A DNA stretch of 64,000 nt from Ananas comosus (lineage: Eukaryota; Streptophyta; Magnoliopsida; Poales; Bromeliaceae). Both the position numbers and the translations under genes were made by a program. Position 1 is the first letter of the stretch, and each line of letters opens with the position of its first letter. Shown one piece after another: positions 10,006 to 23,266 of the stretch. The notes under the pieces were generated by a model, which saw nothing but the letters and a program-made list of their open reading frames with translations, was not told the DNA's origin and did not search any database. The DNA lies in the NCBI RefSeq assembly GCF_001540865.1, contig NC_033623.1, positions 14,300,164 through 14,364,163 on the forward strand, read 5' to 3'.

Positions 10006-13000
10006 CCGAAAGAATTTTCAAATTCAGACCCGGTGAAATACTCAATTGTAAATAAAAAAAATTAAAATTGAGGGATCAACTTCAATAGAACTTATAAATA
10101 AAGAGTCTTTATGTATTTTCTACCTAGTAAAAATCCTAATTGCACTGTTCACTCTTTTTATATTTTTTTTATTTTACTCCTTATGTTTTTAACTCTAATT
10201 GTTTACTGTTTGAATTTTTCTTATAAAAAAATTTTATTGGACTGAGTGCAACTAATTAGAACGTGAGTTTTCTATAGTGGGAGGTTTATGATTTATCCAT
10301 AAACAATTTAATAAAATCTATAAAAAATATATGTATATGAATATTATGACCCAATTTAGACCCGACCCGTACCTAATCCATACCGAATCTTAAATAAGTA
10401 GTAATACGAGTAGTCACTAGCCAGATCTGCTCAAATAGACCGATGGGTATATTATTAACTTAAGCATTCAGATCCGAATCCAATCCGAAGTTAAATGGGT
10501 AGAATATATATATATATTTTTCTACCCTTTTTTTTTAAGGTACGGATACAGTATGTCAACTATCCAGACCCGACCCGGTCCACAGACACCTTTATATGAG
10601 ATGCATCACAAGTTAGTAGAAACTTATCATTTATATATTTATATATAAAACAGATATATTAGATTTTTTAAATAATAAGAGTAGATATTTTTAGAAATGA
10701 TAAAAGACATATACAATTTGGAGTTTTCTTATTCTAACTGTCAAATTTACGGAACATTTGCAGAAGCTTATCACTGAAGATTTTCTCCCCTTGAATAACT
10801 TCATCCTCTAATTTTATCAGCATTTAGGAGTTGCTAAGTGCATATGTTAAATATAAAAATATTTAAACACCATTCTCTATCGGCTTAAATTTTTAGAGTA
10901 CAACGGTTGTTTCACATAGTATCAGAACAGGAGATCCTGAGTTTGAGTTACGCCGGGCTCTTACCCGAGACGTAAGAGAGAGTGTTAAATATAAAAATAT
11001 TTTGTGTACCTAGCCCATAATATGATTAGTTTCGAGTGACGAAAATGCCAACATTATGATGTTAATGTGGTTCATAATAAGTTAACTAACTTTGATTATA
11101 GTTCATCTTTTGTGTACCTGCTCCAATAAACACTTCGATCGTCATGAAAGTGTCATATACCATAAATATTTATGTTACGCATACGCTTACTACGTAGGTT
11201 TTGATGATTAAGAAAGCTCACCTTTTCTGCACATATTATTCTTATCTAAACAGCATTAGTTGCTATTTATATTCACCAATTATTCGGTAAGCATCCTTCG
11301 TGTACTTGTTTAGTGAAGTAAGCGAGACAGTTAATATGAATATCACATAGTTTTTGTACTTGTTTTCTGATGTTAAGTATGAGCCATGTCTCACTCTGAT
11401 TTGATAACAGCATTGTAAAGAAGGTAACCTAATGAACTAGTCCCTCCATCAACAACACTCACTTATTAGGGATTCACAAATTAAGCGAACAGCGCGAGTT
11501 TTTACAAATTAAGCACATACAAAGAAAGAGCTAGCAGACCTAATGAAATGCTTTTTTTTTTTTCGCAACTCTTTAGGGCATCTGCTGCTACTGTTAAAAC
11601 TCAGCTGCATTACAAATACAAAAGCGAAAGTACCGAAGGCACTGACGTGATTGCGCCGACAGCGTTAATAATTAAAGATAAGTGATATCGCAAAATTATT
11701 TATTGCTAAACAACTGTGACTCTGATAGTTTACCTGCTTTCTCATTGTCTTGTTGTTGAATTTTTCGACGGTAATAGTTTGAGAGGGATCTTTTTCGCTC
11801 CTCTCGTCATTTGACGGTCGCCGACCTTATTGAGTGAAGTCACTGCTAGCCTTATACTGTTGTGGTTATTGTCAATTTTATTTTAATCTAAAGTATAATT
11901 CGCAACTATTATTAGTTCAACTCGGTTGCTGCAACATTTTACAGTTACATACTACAAATTTAGAATATTTAGTAGTACAAAATTTTGAAGCGCAGTCAAT
12001 AAATATCAACATTTGTAGCACCATACATGTGAAACGAAAAGGTCTCAGTGCGGTCAAGCTTTATATCTCTCTCAAAGAACCTAATCTGGCATGACATATA
12101 CTCACTTAAAGGCTAAAGCAAGAAAATGGCCTGTTTGATTCATTTTCTAATTGTTTGCATGAGCAGCGGTCCATTCTGTGTACTCTTTCAGGTCACTATT
12201 ATGTTTCTGTACTATTTCAGGACCGAAAGAATGAGTCGTGAACGTATCCATAATGTGATTGACGGAAACCAGAAGCAGGAATATGAGACGTCGAAAACAG
12301 CTTCACCATTAGCGGTATGAACGGAACGGTTTCAAAGCCAAATTGAATAAGCTATCGAAAACAGCTACACTAATTGATGCGAACTTAAAATATCAGGTTG
12401 GGTTTCGGATAAATGAACTATAATGAGCCCGAATCAAGTATCTGTGAATTTAGTAGCTGTATCACCAAAATCCGTCGGCACTACTTGTAGGAAGTGTTCC
12501 CGACCATTCGAATCATAAGCAGATCGGGGTTAGTGGGTGTGGATTGTATTATATTGACACAAACTAGCTCGAAAGAAGCGCGGGTTTATTTACGCTGCAT
12601 ACTTTCGCATGCTGTTTACTATTAGTATAGAGATATAAACATCATGGCTCATCTTTATTTTAAAACTGACAGCAAATCTGACATAGAATGATTTGGACTA
12701 AAGAGAGTAACATTTAATCAGTTGACGCTAAAACAGCAATCTGATATAGAGAATACAAAGCGAGGATGGAAAAAATGAAAGGAACAAATACTTTTAGGAA
12801 ATGATTTGGACTAAAGAGAGCAACATTTAATCAGTTGACGTTAAAAGGTTTTGCGTCAAAGTAAACTACAGATAAATCCATCACTGTTCTGTACTACGTG
12901 CCAGACAAAAGAAGAGACAAGAGTTACACTGACCACGACCATTCAGTTTTTCATGACCAAATCATTTGATCTCTTTAATTTGTAATCATCCGATCTCTTT

Positions 13001-13363
13001 AATTCTCTTTAGAGCACAAAAAATCATTTGAATCCTGAATCCTTCATTTATCACAAGCGGCCCAGGCGTCGCGCAATGTTCCAAGTTGAATGAACAGAAC
13101 TGCTTCCACAATTATAGCTAAGAAAGATCGACAAAAAAGAAAAGAAATATTAGTAAATTAAAGATATTCGGTCATTTCTACTCCGTGGAACGGTTGTTTC
13201 ATGGACCGCTTATCGGAGGATGCTGTCCAATTGTAGTCTAGTTTTGTGAGCTCGTTGACATTAAATCAAACCGATAGCCGTCTGATCATGCCATTATAAT
13301 AATAATGGAACCTCTAAAGGTTGTTCCACTAAGATATTTTGTAATTTAGAGCACTGAGCAGGC
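10006..13363. other. Long gene-free stretch upstream of LSI2
   Basis: AT-rich sequence with no recognisable gene. The two longest frames (11834-12094 and 12126-12320) have no family features. A block of about 45 bases containing TTTGGACTAAAGAGAG and ATTTAATCAGTTGACG occurs twice in direct orientation, at about 12690-12734 and 12802-12846. Confidence 0.55.
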
Positions 13364-13370
13364 TATAAAT
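13364..13370 (+). promoter_or_regulatory. Possible TATA box for LSI2 with 5'-UTR intron
   Basis: TATAAAT at 13364. A leader exon from about 13395 could splice at 13651|GTAAGT to the acceptor TTCCTGCAG ending at 14196, which lies just before the coding exon. A second TATAAAAT at 13624 is an alternative. Both are inferences needing transcript data. Confidence 0.35.
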
Positions 13371-14213
13371 TGAAAGTTATGGGCAGCTAGTGTGGCTCAA
13401 GTTTCTCCAGCTTTTCTAGTTTACAAGCCTACGAAAAAGGTGGATGCTCTCTACGCATGAAATCATATTTTTTGTGTTTCAACTTTACTCTCATTCTAGG
13501 CTTCTGAACACTTGAGTTCACTGTGTTTCAGGTCACCTTAATTCGCATGATCTGGGTAATGCTTTCAATCTTGTGAAGCGACAATCAGGGAATTTTCCTG
13601 CGCAATTCAAACTGCAGGCAGGATATAAAATCATTTGCAGAAGCTAAGAAAGTAAGTTCAGTATAGGTAAATGAATTCATCTCTTCTGTCACATGCAACT
13701 TTGGTACTATTTCGTACTTAGCTCAGTGTGTTTAACGGAGAGAATTTGACTACCGTATGTTCATTGGTTCTCAATAAGACTCCGTATAAGGTAGTTTGCA
13801 TGTCAAAAACACGGTAATTAGGAAGATATTAGGCTTCAGAATAAGATACAAAGTTCAGAAAAATAAAAATAAAAATAAAAAAACGTCTGAACAAGGAGAT
13901 AAATCATTGAAAAGAAAAGGGTAAGAAGGTACTAATGAAGTGCTTTTTGATAAAGGTTTGTCTCTTGAGTGTGACAGAGTAACAAATCTTTATATTCAGA
14001 GTTCTGATCCCAAAAAGAAACGAACACAATGTCGCCAACATGTTTTGTGATCATATATTGCTCTACTTTCTAATGTTTGTTTGCGAGTTGGTACGCTCTC
14101 GAAATCACAGCCTCCAAACTCGCTACATTGATAGAGTGTATCAGCAAAACTAATAAATACACAATTCAGGTCTATTGACATGTTTAATTCCTGCAGAAAA
14201 AAGATTTACAAAA

Positions 14214-15881
14214 ATGCATTCGGGAAAAAGAGTGGCGCTGGCTTCGGTACCAGAAGTGGTCCTAGGCTCGGTCGCCTTTGCCATATTCTGGATGCTCGCT
14301 GTTTTTCCTGCTGTTCCCTTCCTGCCCATCGGAAGGACAGCGGGGTCTCTCCTCGGTGCTATGTTAATGGTTGTCTTTCAAGTCATCAGCCCCGACCAGG
14401 CCTACGCCGCGATCGACCTCCCGATCCTAGGCCTCCTCTTCGGCACAATGGTGGTTAGTATATATCTTGAGAGGGCCAACATGTTCCAGCACTTGGGCAA
14501 ATTACTCTCTTGGAAAAGCAAAGGCGGTAAGGACTTGCTATGCAGAGTCTGCCTGGTCTCCGCACTTTCAAGTGCTCTATTCACCAATGATACTACTTGT
14601 ATTGTGCTGACAGAGTTCGTTCTCAAGCTCACGAGGCAGCATAATCTGCCCGTAAAACCGTTTCTTTTAGCTCTTGCCTCTAGTGCCAACATCGGGTCTA
14701 GCGCGACTCCGATTGGCAATCCACAAAACTTGGTTATAGCCATCCAAAGTAAGATCACCTTTCTAAAGTTCTTCACCGGAATCGCGCCCGCGATGCTCCT
14801 CGGTGTGGCGATCAACATAGTGATTCTTCTTTGCATGTTCTGGAATCAACTTTCCGCAAAGAAGGCCGCAGAGGAGGTTATGGAAGAGGCAGTTGCTGAG
14901 GATGAAGTGCTCTCGCACAAGTTCTCTCCTGCGAGAATGTCGCATATGAGCCCACTAGAGGGCCCTGCTGAAAACCATAATGTTCAGAAGAATAGTCCAA
15001 AGACCGACACGAAGAAATCATTGCCGTGCTCTGACATGAAAAATTGTTTGAGTAAGAAGGACTTGTTTTTGAAGAGCTTTGTTTATCTTGTGACTGTTGG
15101 GATGCTGGTTGCTTTTCTTCTGGGGTTAAACATGTCGTGGACTGCGGTTACTGCTGCGCTCGTACTCGTGGTTATCGATTTCAAGGACGCCGGACCTTCC
15201 TTGGATAAGGTAATGCACGAATTTACCCGACTGATATATAATTCACTAACTGCTTATAGAGCCGACGCTTATCAATTCCCTGAATTCTGAATCTTGAAAG
15301 TGTTTGTTTGCGGACGATGATCCAGGTTTCGTACTCACTGTTGGTGTTCTTCTGCGGAATGTTCATAACTGTCGACGGATTCAACAAAACCGGGATACCG
15401 AGCGCTTTCTGGAACTTCATGGAGCCGTATGCGAGGATCAATCATGCAAGCGGAGTGGCAGTGCTCTCCCTTGTCATTCTACTGCTGTCGAATGTTGCGT
15501 CCAACGTGCCTACTGGTGAGCCGGTCTCTGGTCACAAAAAGATGTTATTTACGTCGAGATATCGGCCTCTTGTTGTGATCCAATCCTATCCTACCTTCTG
15601 TCATTTTGGCTGCAGTGCTGCTTCTTGGAGGGCAGGTGGCGAGGTCGGCGGCGGCGCTGTCGCACTCGGAGGAGGCGCGGGCGTGGCTGATACTGGCGTG
15701 GGTGAGCACGGTGGCGGGGAACTTGTCGCTGCTGGGGTCGGCGGCGAACCTGATCGTGTGCGAGCAGGCGCGGCGGTCGCAGGACTACGGCTACACCCTC
15801 TCCTTCTGGGGCCACCTCGTCTTCGGCCTCCCCTCCACCCTCATCGTCACCGCCGTCGGTCTCCCCCTCATCCGAGGCTAA
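14214..15881 (+). CDS. LSI2: Lsi2-like silicon/arsenite efflux transporter
   Basis: Plasma-membrane anion-transporter-family carrier (ArsB/NhaD type). In rice, Lsi2 exports silicic acid, and also arsenite, towards the xylem. Three exons: 14214-15209, 15326-15515, 15616-15881, all GT-AG (donors GTAATG and GTGAGC), giving 483 residues against about 472 in rice. Seen: [20 protein letters not shown] at 32-51, FTNDTTC at 123-129, [17 protein letters not shown] at 156-172, a charged central loop at 211-284, and a C-terminal half with [11 protein letters not shown] and [20 protein letters not shown]. The central loop between the two transporter halves is the least conserved part, as in the family. 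The start at 14214 is chosen because the upstream in-frame ATG (14175) precedes the likely splice acceptor. Substrate is inferred from family; close paralogues differ in localisation and role. Confidence 0.92.
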
Positions 15882-16080
15882 CCAACCTACCTACCTGCAG
15901 ATCACTCGAGGAGGAGTGCGAGATCAATTAATTTTATGCTGGATTTGTATACCTAATGAATGTCATGATGAATGTCATGTTGCATGTGTTTTCTTATTTC
16001 TTCTTTTGTATATTTTCCCGCGCTGTCTCGTTGGTTGCCGTTTCGTGGGCGCGCCTTGTTATAACCGAAAGAAAATCAAG

Positions 16081-16617
16081 TCCGGCTACTATCCTCTAAA
16101 GAGGATAGAAGTCTTTATCGTATCATTTCATTGTTCATGATTTGAACTTCAAATTGATAATCGGTATTATTGAAATTGATCTAAGCTATTAAAAATATTT
16201 AGAAACCAAATTTTATAATTTTTAAAAATCATTAACAAGTCCTAAAAGTAGAAAAATGAATGATCAAAAACAAATAATCTTCTGAAAATAAAGATTAGAC
16301 TTTCTCAATTTACGATCGAAGTTATTAAACATTATCTTAATAGTATAAAAAATTTTCTATCAAAAATTCAACTGGTTTAGATTACTGTACACTGTTAAAC
16401 AAGCAAACGGCTGATATAGACCATCAAAAAATTACCAATTTTGCCATCCTTTAATCACTATGTAAATAAATTTTAAAATTTATAAAATTTAGTTTCTATA
16501 TAATTTAAATACTTTAGATCAATTTTACCTGTTTCAATCATCGATTTGGATTCTTTATTATCAAAAACAATTTGATAGGATGAACATCCCTATCCTCCTA
16601 AAAAGATAGCAGCTGGA
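16081..16617. mobile_element. Long-TIR foldback element, family I
   Basis: Ends are TCCGGCTACTATCCTCTAAA and, inverted, ATCCTCCTAAAAAGATAGC...TGGA. The inner arm resembles the other family I copies (GATCTAAG...TTTAGAAACCAAATTTTATAA). It sits about 200 bases beyond the LSI2 stop and could lie in or next to its 3' UTR. Confidence 0.65.
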
Positions 16618-16998
16618 TTCAAAAAAATAAGCTTACAAACGTAGTGTACGAGGCATAGAGATAGAAAAGTTGGTAAGCGGTTAAATCAAACTTTTTATAG
16701 TAAAATAATATTTGCTTAAAATATATTTTAAGTAAATTAAAATCGTGAATCGTAAGTGCTAATCAATTATTTCAAAAATACGTACTGATAAAAAAGGCGC
16801 ACCAATCACATTCAAAGGCTTAGCCATAACACTCGCTGGCTTCGACCTGACTCAACTCATTTTGACGTTAGGTCTATTGTTGAACCTCTTACCGTTAGGT
16901 TTTCTGTGGACCGCACATCCACTCAATTTATCAGGCTCACACAATTCAATTGACTAATCTTCTATGTCTATTGTCACGGAGCAGTTGTTGGACCTATT

Positions 16999-17026
16999 TT
17001 AACCCAACAAAAAATAAGAAAGGGCC

Positions 17027-17062
<36 letters not shown>

Positions 17063-17090
17063 NTAACCCAACAAAAAATAAGAAAGGGCC

Positions 17091-17122
<32 letters not shown>
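16999..17122. repeat. Duplicated (TA)n tract around an N
   Basis: TTAACCCAACAAAAAATAAG followed by AAAGGGCCAT and (TA)n occurs on both sides of the N at 17063. The two halves look like the same locus read twice with an unresolved microsatellite length. Confidence 0.8.
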
Positions 17123-17124
<2 letters not shown>

Positions 17125-17527
17125 GCATGCTTGACGTTGCATTAAGCGGCCGATCTAATATAATGACAGTTGAATCTAATAAATAGTTCATTTGAACATT
17201 AATTAATGGAATAAAAATTCTTAAAAATATTTTTTATTTATGTAACATTAATGACTAATTTATTTTTTTATTTTTTATATTTATTCTCAATTATATATTG
17301 ATCTTACAGTTAAAAATTTCTGTATACACCACTAATTGCAATGTGAGAAAAGTACAAGAACTATAGGGATTATTGGATGATAACAGCTAACTAACTGTCG
17401 AAGTGGCCTGTTTCAGACAATATTATTGGCTTGATTTGATCTTTAATTGAACCAAATAAATGAACATTGATCAACTGTTTAATTTGGATTTATTTTGTCG
17501 CACTTAACTTCGTGTTCAGATCTCAGT

Positions 17528-18049
17528 TAGGGATAATACGAGTTGGCTCGTTAAAGTATGGAGTTGAAAAATTCAGCTTGTATTTGGCTCATTTATTAAC
17601 AGACCGAACACCAGTTAATTCACAAGCAACTAAAAAAAATTTTAAAAATATATATATAGAAAATAAATTTATGAGATCTTATTTATTAGATTTTGTTCTA
17701 ATGATTAAAATTTTTTATATAAATGAGATTTTTTATAATTGAGTTGGACTTTATATTTAAATTGGACTAAAAATTAAATAATAAAAAATCTATATTATAT
17801 ATATAATTATTTACTTATATATAAATATAAAATATATAAATTATATAAATATAAAATATATATATTTGAGCTGTTATTAAACCAAACACGAATAAGCTGA
17901 CCCCAAATCGTATTCGGCTTATTTATTAAACGAGTTGAAAAATTCAATTCATGTTCGACTTATTTACTAAACGAACGATTTAATCTCGAGCTCATTTCGA
18001 GTTGAACACAAGTCGGCTCGTAAACAACAACCTGAATTGCCACCCTTAA
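17528..18049. mobile_element. Older copy of a hAT-like MITE
   Basis: Shares with 48965-49522 the motifs GGCTCGTTAAAGTATGGAG, GAAAAATTCAGCTTG, GCTGACCCC, TTATTAAACGAG and the end GAATTGCCACCCTTA. Left end TAGGGATAATACGAG. Diverged; flanks TCTCAGT and TCTCGGT resemble a 7-bp duplication. Confidence 0.55.
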
Positions 18050-18282
18050 TCTCGGTTTGTTCGACTTCGATTAGAATTAAAAATAGTATAGAACAAAAAA
18101 TCTGAAAAAGCAAATCAAAATTAATTATTTTTTCGAATAAAATAAATTATCTATTATTTTATTAAACTATGTCTATGTATGCTACGAAATTAAAAAAAAA
18201 AAAAAAACACCCTTAAATATATTATTTTCCTCTATTTAAAATCATAAAAAAATTAAAATTATTCCACGGATTGGCATTGAAC

Positions 18283-18290
18283 TAGGGTTT
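18283..18290 (-). promoter_or_regulatory. telo-box upstream of NRPA7
   Basis: TAGGGTTT (AAACCCTA on the minus strand), 113 bases before the ATG. Plant telo-boxes are common in promoters and leaders of ribosome-biogenesis and growth genes, which fits a Pol I subunit. CT-rich leader sequence follows at 18308-18330. Confidence 0.45.
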
Positions 18291-18402
18291 CCACCGGTCC
18301 CCTACCTTTACCTCTCTCTCCTCTCCGCCGCATAAATTTATCTCTGCGGGAGCGCGCGTTTTGTGTGTTTTGATCCCTTATTTGTCGTTCCCTACGATTC
18401 CA

Positions 18403-19308
18403 ATGGACGGGTTAACGACGGCGAAGGCCGATCTAACGGTGTACGTGCACCCGTCGAAGTCCAACAAGCTCGCCGATGCCGTTCGTAAGCAGCTCAGCTC
18501 TCTCCTCTTCACGTTAGTCGCCGTTTCCCCTCTTAAATATATGTATATGTATATATAGAGTAGGACGTGTGTGTTATTAGAAGCACTGGGGCGTCCGTGC
18601 TTTTGAGCCGTTTTCGATTATTGAAATTTTGAATCGATGATCGGCTCCGTTAAACTTGATCAAAAAATCCCCCTACACAAATATTAGCACCTACTAGAAA
18701 TTCACCCTAAGGTATTTTCAAGTTAGTGTGCTATTTACAGTATCTATCGACAAAAATCTACTTTTATCTTGTTGGTTGATTTGTATGTTTTGATAATTTA
18801 TTTAACTCTTGAAATTTATTTAACTCTTGATAACATTTTAAAACAGTTTCAATTTCAGTAAATTTACAAATCCAAATTGAGGATCTTAGAATTATCTAAA
18901 AAATAAATTTTATAATTTTTCGATATTATTTACTTAGTAATCAAATTGACTAAAAATGAACGACTAAAAATAAAAATCTTACAAAGTTATGATGTAGCAG
19001 TAAAATTTCGATCAGAAATATTGATCAGACTGTAGATAGTATAAAGATTTTTCTATCAAAATTTCATCTGATTTAAATACTTATGCACTACTAAACATAT
19101 AAACGGCACACATCAACCATTAAAAATTATTGATTTTGAGCCCTTTCGATCAGTGGTAAATAACATCAAAAAATTACAAAATTTATTTTCTAGGTGCATT
19201 AAATATGCTAGGTCAAGTTTAACGAAACTAATTGTCGATTTGGAAGTTCCATCATCGAAAATGGTTCGGAAGCACGGAGACCTCCGTGCTCCTAATAGCA
19301 CACAAGCC

Positions 19309-19381
<73 letters not shown>

Positions 19382-21759
19382 CTAGGCTGGTATACTATCG
19401 GTAGCACGGAGACCTCCGTGCTACCAAGTTGTTTTCAATGATGTAGCTTTCAAATCAACGATCGGTTTCGTTAGACTTGATCTACATTATTGAAAGTATT
19501 TGGAAAACTAAATTTCATAACTTTTTGACATATTTTGGTTAGTGATCAAAAGGTGTCAAAATTAACAATTTTAATGGTAGATGTGATGCGTTTGTGAATT
19601 TAACGGTGTAAAATAATCCAAATCTGATAAAATTTTTATAGAAAATTCTTTTCACTATTTTAGGTAAGATCATTACATCTGATCTTAAATTCAAGTTTTT
19701 ATTATTATTTTTTATGCAGATTTTTATTTTCAGCGCTTCATTTTTAGACTACTCGTTTGATAGGTAAATAATACCGAAAATTATGAAATTTAGTTTCCAA
19801 TACTTTCAATAGTGTAGATCAAGTCTACGCCGAGACCGAATCATCGATTTGGAAGCCGCATCATTGAAAACAATTTGGTAGCAAAGGCCCTCGTGCTACT
19901 GATAGTATATCAGCCTGCTCTCTCTCCTCTCTCTCCTCTCTCTCCGTCTCCTATATATATATATATATATATATCCATAATTTTAATAATGATTTTGTTG
20001 GTGATTTTTATTTTGAGAATCAGATACTCGTTCAACCATACGTAGCAAAGTAAATTACACTTCACATTCCTCTATATTTGTAATCTCACTTGATATTTCA
20101 TATTCTCTTAATATAGATACGACGAACTCTTCGACGGCGTTCTACTATCTCATAAGATAAGTTTCCAAAGTAACCATGCAAAGATTCTGCATGGTTTAAT
20201 CCCGTACTTCGGAGTAAAAGTGCGAGCGAAACTGCTAATCTTTTCTCCAAAACCAAACATGCTCTTAGGTGAATTGAACTTACATTATAACGATCGTCCT
20301 ACTTAATGAGTTTTATGTTCCAAGAGATATGATTTGGATCACAATATTGAGTTGCTAAACTTAACCTGCTTAAATAATGCATTACAACTCTACAGAAGGA
20401 AAGGTCGTCAAGCTGAGTAAGGAATCTATTCATGTCATCGTACTCGGCTTTACTTCGGCGGCCATTATGTCGGAAGATATTCGAGAAGAGTTCAAGTACA
20501 AAATCGTAAGATTTATAACATTTAACATGTTAGCATATATAGGCCTTGTTCTGCTTCGGTGTGAATTATATTTTAGGTTTTTCGGGTCTGTAATAGGTTT
20601 CAATAGTGACTCTTTCTTAGTTTAAGTACTTGTATATGTTTCTCTGTCCTGTACGAAGTTCCTAGAAGCTTTTTATTTGCTATCAAAATGGAAATTTCTA
20701 TAAGTTACGCCTTACAGATAGGCCTCATGTTGCATCACTTGGATTCTAGTTTCCTCGATTTCAGTTCGATAACAATTTTTCAAAGGAAGTGATGGAAAAA
20801 TGGGGTAATTCGATTTTAACTTTTCCTCTCTCTTTTCATGCAATGTTTGATGCAGAAACATGGTGCTGGATGTTTTGCAAGTTCATCTCACAAATGGCAC
20901 AGGATAAAAGTTGGAAGCATGGTACAGTTCGCGGTCAAAAGGTAACTGCAAAAGTTATTTTCATATGCAAAGTTTTATTCGTGCTGTACTTCCGTAGAAG
21001 TTGGAAAGTTGGAAGTGTGTTGTTCTTCAACTTGAGTTTTCCAGAGTATCCATATCATCAAGTTGAGAAATATTCGCAAATTAACATATGTGTCTAAAGT
21101 GTTTTTGAATGTAGAGTCATGCATAATCCTTTTGGAGAACCTTTTTTTCACCTGGTTCTCTTGTTTCCCCTCACAATCTGATCGAGGGATTTATTAGTAT
21201 TTTTAACATCATTTCAAATCCTTTGATATTCCATCCTCTCACCGTTGTGTACATACATGTGGCATAGGATATAATGGCTAGGATGTGAATGTACAGCATA
21301 TGCAGTGAAACTGAGATATTCTGTTTTCCCTTTCTTTATTTGTGTGATGTTACTGAGTAGTGTGGATGAAGAAATCGGCCATATTTCCGGATCTTTGATT
21401 CCACCTCAAACTGGATGTGTTCATTGGTTATTAAAACATAGTGCAGATGCTGTATCGCAAACCAACAGGTTCATCTCTAACTCGTCTTTTGGTTGTCTCT
21501 TTAACTGACACCTAGGTTTTTATTTTGATATAAGTGGTACAAATTTGTATCCACCTAATTGGCCTAGCTAAATTTATGTTGTCACATGGTATATTCAGAA
21601 AGGAGAAAGTACACTTTCTAATGGTTCCTACTTGAATACAATTTTCGATTTTTTGTTGCCAATGCAAAAACAATATTTGGAATGCTACTGTTCTACTCAG
21701 CTCTCATATTAAAATGTCATCTGATGCTCGACAGAAGTCTTAAGAGATGTAGAGACTGA
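18403..21759 (+). CDS. NRPA7: RNA polymerase I subunit, RPA43/NRPA7 type (Rpb7-like)
   Basis: Plant homologue of the Pol I stalk subunit RPA43, needed for rRNA transcription in the nucleolus. Six exons: 18403-18512, 20117-20268, 20396-20505, 20856-20941, 21361-21468, 21735-21759. All junctions are GT-AG, phases agree, and the product is 196 residues, the expected size for the plant protein. Seen: an N-terminal Rpb7-type region (ADLTVYVHPSKSNKLADAVR, then ILHGLIPYFGVKVRAKLLIF), then an OB-fold part with EGKVVKLSKESIHVIVLGF, MSEDIREEFKYK and HISGSLIPPQTGCVHWL. The last exon is only 25 bases (ending RSLKRCRD) and is the least certain; reading on past 21468 would instead give a frame ending with TGA at 21506-21508. 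Intron 1 (1.6 kb) holds two foldback elements. Confidence 0.88.
18554..19313. mobile_element. Family I foldback element in NRPA7 intron 1
   Basis: Outer ends TATAGAGTAGGACGTGTGTG and, inverted, CACACAAGCCCTACTCT. Arms contain CGATGATCGGCTCCGTTAAA and its diverged complement. About 760 bases, followed directly by (CT)n and (TA)n tracts. Confidence 0.75.
19314..19374. repeat. (CT)n(TA)n microsatellite
   Basis: CT run then TA run, separating two foldback elements of the same family. Confidence 0.9.
19375..19921. mobile_element. Second family I foldback element in NRPA7 intron 1
   Basis: Left end carries GTATACTATCGGTAGCACGG; right end carries CGTGCTACTGATAGTATATC. Arms contain GATCGGTTTCGTTAGACTTG and its diverged complement. 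Followed by CT and TA tracts to about 19973. Confidence 0.75.
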
Positions 21760-23266
21760 GACTCCGGGCTACTTGATAATGGCGATCGGTCGCAGAATTT
21801 CAGTCGATCACCCAAGTTGAGAAAGGGAACCGAGTGATTAGAGTTCCAACAATTTTTTCTTTTCTACATGCAGTTTAAATGGTAATTCTCTATCTGAATA
21901 ACATAATTGGATCTCTTTAGCATGATGAGAATCTGACGGTTATTTGTTTCCAGACACCTTTATGTTTCAGTGAAGCAGAAAGCTTTGAAGAGTTTTTGTT
22001 TTCCCCCATTACGGTAATAAGATGTCCTGTTTTGGCAGAGGATTAACTTACACTTTTTCCCCTCCCTCTATTGTACTTATTCTGGCAGATTCACTTTTGT
22101 GCAATTTGTGTGGAGCCTCAAGGAAGAGAGTAATGCGGAGAAAGATTATGGAGAAAGATTATCTTTTTTGTTCATCTTTATTATTTGTTTCACCATCATC
22201 AGAACTCCAAAAACATCAATATATACTCCTCCTGCAGTGGAGAAAGATTATGAAGACAGAAACTTTAGACTGCTGCGTACTGCGAGTTTAATTTTTTTTT
22301 TTTTTTCATTTCTGGATTTGAGGGTGTATCCAATCGAATGTTGGAAGTACTTCGAAAGTATGTTTGGTTCAGAAATTTGTTTCCGGCAATTCCTGTTATT
22401 GGGACCATGTAAACTATGTGATGGATTTTTTCGAATGCTGCTTGTGAGTTTCTTCAACAATGCCGAACGCGCGCAAGATTGCGCCTGATATCTGTTTTGT
22501 TTGTTAACTGTGAGAATGATGGATTGATTTGTGTGTGTAGCTGCTCCGCATGCTGCGAGCAACCTTCTTAAATGCCATTACAGCAAAAGGTAATGCTTGA
22601 TTTGTATTAAGCAATTCAGCTTCTCACTCAATCCAGAAGCTCTAACCTATATCTTGTTGCCTATGAAATAGCTTTTGCCCCTCTATTAGAATAGCTACTC
22701 TAGAAGTGGTTAGCTGAAAAGAATTGGATTGAAATTAAAAAGCTGAGAGAGATGGAAGAAGTAGAATAGTACTGAGTAGAGAGAACATTTTGTTCTGTTT
22801 TACTCAAGAAGCTTGGGGTCTGTTTGATTCAACCTAAAATCGTGAAAATTAATTTTTCATGGAAAAAATAATTATGTTTTATAGTGTTTGGTTTGTAGGA
22901 AACAAATAATTTTTCATCAACATTGGAAAAAAAATCACATTTGTTTGGTTCGCTAGGAAAAATAAATAAATGGAAAAAATTTTATGCAGCTTGAATTTTT
23001 GTTCGAAAAATAAATAAGAAATGAGGTTAAATGTTTAGAATGATATAATGTATTGGTTCTTAAATCAATGTTGAGTTCCCTTTCTAATTTTTCTCAGTAT
23101 ATTATCCTATCAAATTATGATGCTGGGGCATTTTAAGTGAGTAAAAATCAAACTCTTAATTTACTATTGTAAAATAATTTTTTACATTTATTTTTATTGG
23201 AAAACTCTTTCGGGCCTAGGCTACACAATGCACGGTAACTATTCTGTTTTAACTTTTTATTTTTTA
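21760..23266. other. Intergenic, 3' of NRPA7
   Basis: Probably contains the NRPA7 3' UTR at its start. A frame at 22099-22488 shows no family features. AT-rich after about 22800, with motifs such as TGTTTGGTTTG that often mark degenerate MITEs. Confidence 0.5.

Noticed and set aside
22022..22488. Possible small gene after NRPA7
   Set aside because: Frames lack motifs and consistent splice sites, and the T-run at 22291-22305 breaks the coding character.
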